Source of the DNA: Nocardioides_C sp963700955
Lineage (GTDB): Bacteria > Actinomycetota > Actinomycetes > Propionibacteriales > Nocardioidaceae
DNA length: 64,000 nt
Reading direction: 5' to 3'
Assembly: GCA_963700955.1 (NCBI GenBank)
Contig: CAVOZH010000012.1
Span: forward strand, 682,001-746,000
Both the position numbers and the translations under genes were made by a program. Below are positions 63,501 to 64,000 of this stretch, one piece after another; the first letter of the stretch is position 1, and each line of letters begins with the position of its first letter. The notes under the pieces were generated by a model. That model was not told the origin of the DNA, made no database searches, and saw only the letters and a program-made list of their open reading frames with translations.

Positions 63501-64000
63501 ATGACGGAAACCGTGGACCTCAACCACCTGTTGCTCGACCAGATCGAGCGGCACTGGCACAACCAGCTACGCCCGCGGCTGGACGGCCTCACCGACGACG
63601 AGTACCTCTGGGAGCCCGCGCCCGGCAGCTGGAGCGTCCGTCCACGCGGCACGAGCAGCGCCCCTGTCCTGGGAGGCAGGGGCGGTTACACGGTCGACTT
63701 CGCCTTCCCGGAGCCACAACCCGCCCCGGTGACCACGATCGCCTGGCGCATCGCCCACCTCGTCGTGGGTGTGCTCGCCATGCGCAACGCCGGCCACTTC
63801 GGACGGGCTGCGACCGACTACATGACCTTCGAGTACGCCGGCACGGCCACCGAGGCCTTGGCCCAGCTCGACGAGGAGTACGCCCGCTGGACCGCGGGCG
63901 TGCGCGGCCTCGGCTCCGAGGGGCTGCTCGAGCCCTGTGGGCCGGCCGAAGGGCCCTATGCCGCGGAGCCCATGTCCGCACTCGTCCTGCACATCAACCG
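63501..64000 (+). CDS. DinB/DUF664-like protein, cut by the window end
   Basis: This is the 5' part (166 codons) of a gene running off the window. The reading MTETVDLNHLLLDQIERHWHNQLRPRLDGLTDDEYLWEPAPGSWSVRP is the helical start of DinB-like four-helix proteins. The later TTIAWRIAHLVVGVLAMRNAGHFG carries the conserved region with a metal-type His. The family includes mycothiol- and bacillithiol-dependent enzymes, but substrate specificity is unknown. It is divergent from the WYL regulator with 63 bases between starts, so regulation by that protein is possible. Confidence 0.85.
   Translation, partial: MTETVDLNHLLLDQIERHWHNQLRPRLDGLTDDEYLWEPAPGSWSVRPRGTSSAPVLGGRGGYTVDFAFPEPQPAPVTTIAWRIAHLVVGVLAMRNAGHFGRAATDYMTFEYAGTATEALAQLDEEYARWTAGVRGLGSEGLLEPCGPAEGPYAAEPMSALVLHIN

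Overview
The window is about 70% G+C with tightly packed genes, GTG/TTG starts, four-base stop/start overlaps and several apparently leaderless promoters. It carries GatCAB, an NAD-dependent ligase, a complete GlgE alpha-glucan operon, crotonyl-CoA carboxylase/reductase and DivIVA-type coiled-coil proteins. Together these point to a free-living actinobacterium. A Nocardioides-like member of the Nocardioidaceae is my best guess, but that is inference because no rRNA or tRNA gene is present. I saw no phage, insertion sequence, CRISPR array or plasmid gene; this reads as chromosomal core with some accessory genes.

Layout. 0.1-7.5 kb: ilvD, an EamA exporter, an Asp-box repeat protein, a 2-hydroxyacid dehydrogenase, a small ORF, an alpha/beta hydrolase and a lipoprotein PQQ-type sugar dehydrogenase. 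7.6-15.8 kb (minus strand): ligA, two tandem paralogous membrane proteins with long Pro/Ser/Thr-rich tails (one interrupted by an apparent frameshift), then gatC-gatA-gatB. 15.9-21.8 kb: a hydrolase, an Lrp regulator divergent from a trans-sulfuration-type PLP enzyme, and the coupled minus-strand set cysteine desulfurase-mnmA-MetE-like protein. 22-28.3 kb: nagA, an ABC-F protein, etfB-etfA, a small membrane protein and an enoyl-CoA hydratase.

28.4-45.4 kb is a storage-glucan region. glgX and glgP converge on a strong hairpin. A secreted M36 metallopeptidase diverges from glgP. Then comes the coupled operon glgE-treS-mak-glgB followed by a GNAT-NUDIX fusion. Trehalose is converted to maltose (TreS), phosphorylated (Mak), polymerised (GlgE) and branched (GlgB), while GlgP and GlgX degrade the polymer. 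glgE needs one frameshift to be read in full. An identical 12-bp near-palindrome lies upstream of both glgP and glgE.

45.5-57 kb: an acyltransferase-3 membrane protein faces a long minus-strand run of acyl-CoA genes. These are thiolase, MeaB-type GTPase, two small membrane proteins, a MarR regulator, an isobutyryl-CoA-mutase-type large subunit, an unknown gene, two tandem acetyl-CoA hydrolase/CoA-transferases and a thioredoxin-fold/TPR protein. On the plus strand, a methylmalonyl-CoA epimerase-like gene and ccr complete a C4/C5 acyl-CoA theme (acetoacetyl-, crotonyl-, ethylmalonyl-, butyryl-/isobutyryl-CoA). The mutase gene has a textbook leaderless promoter with an 18-bp palindrome over it.

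58.8-64 kb: a DivIVA-like coiled-coil protein coupled to an AI-2E transporter that has its own coiled-coil head, a hydrolase, a small Cys/His protein, a WYL regulator, and a DinB-like gene cut by the window edge.
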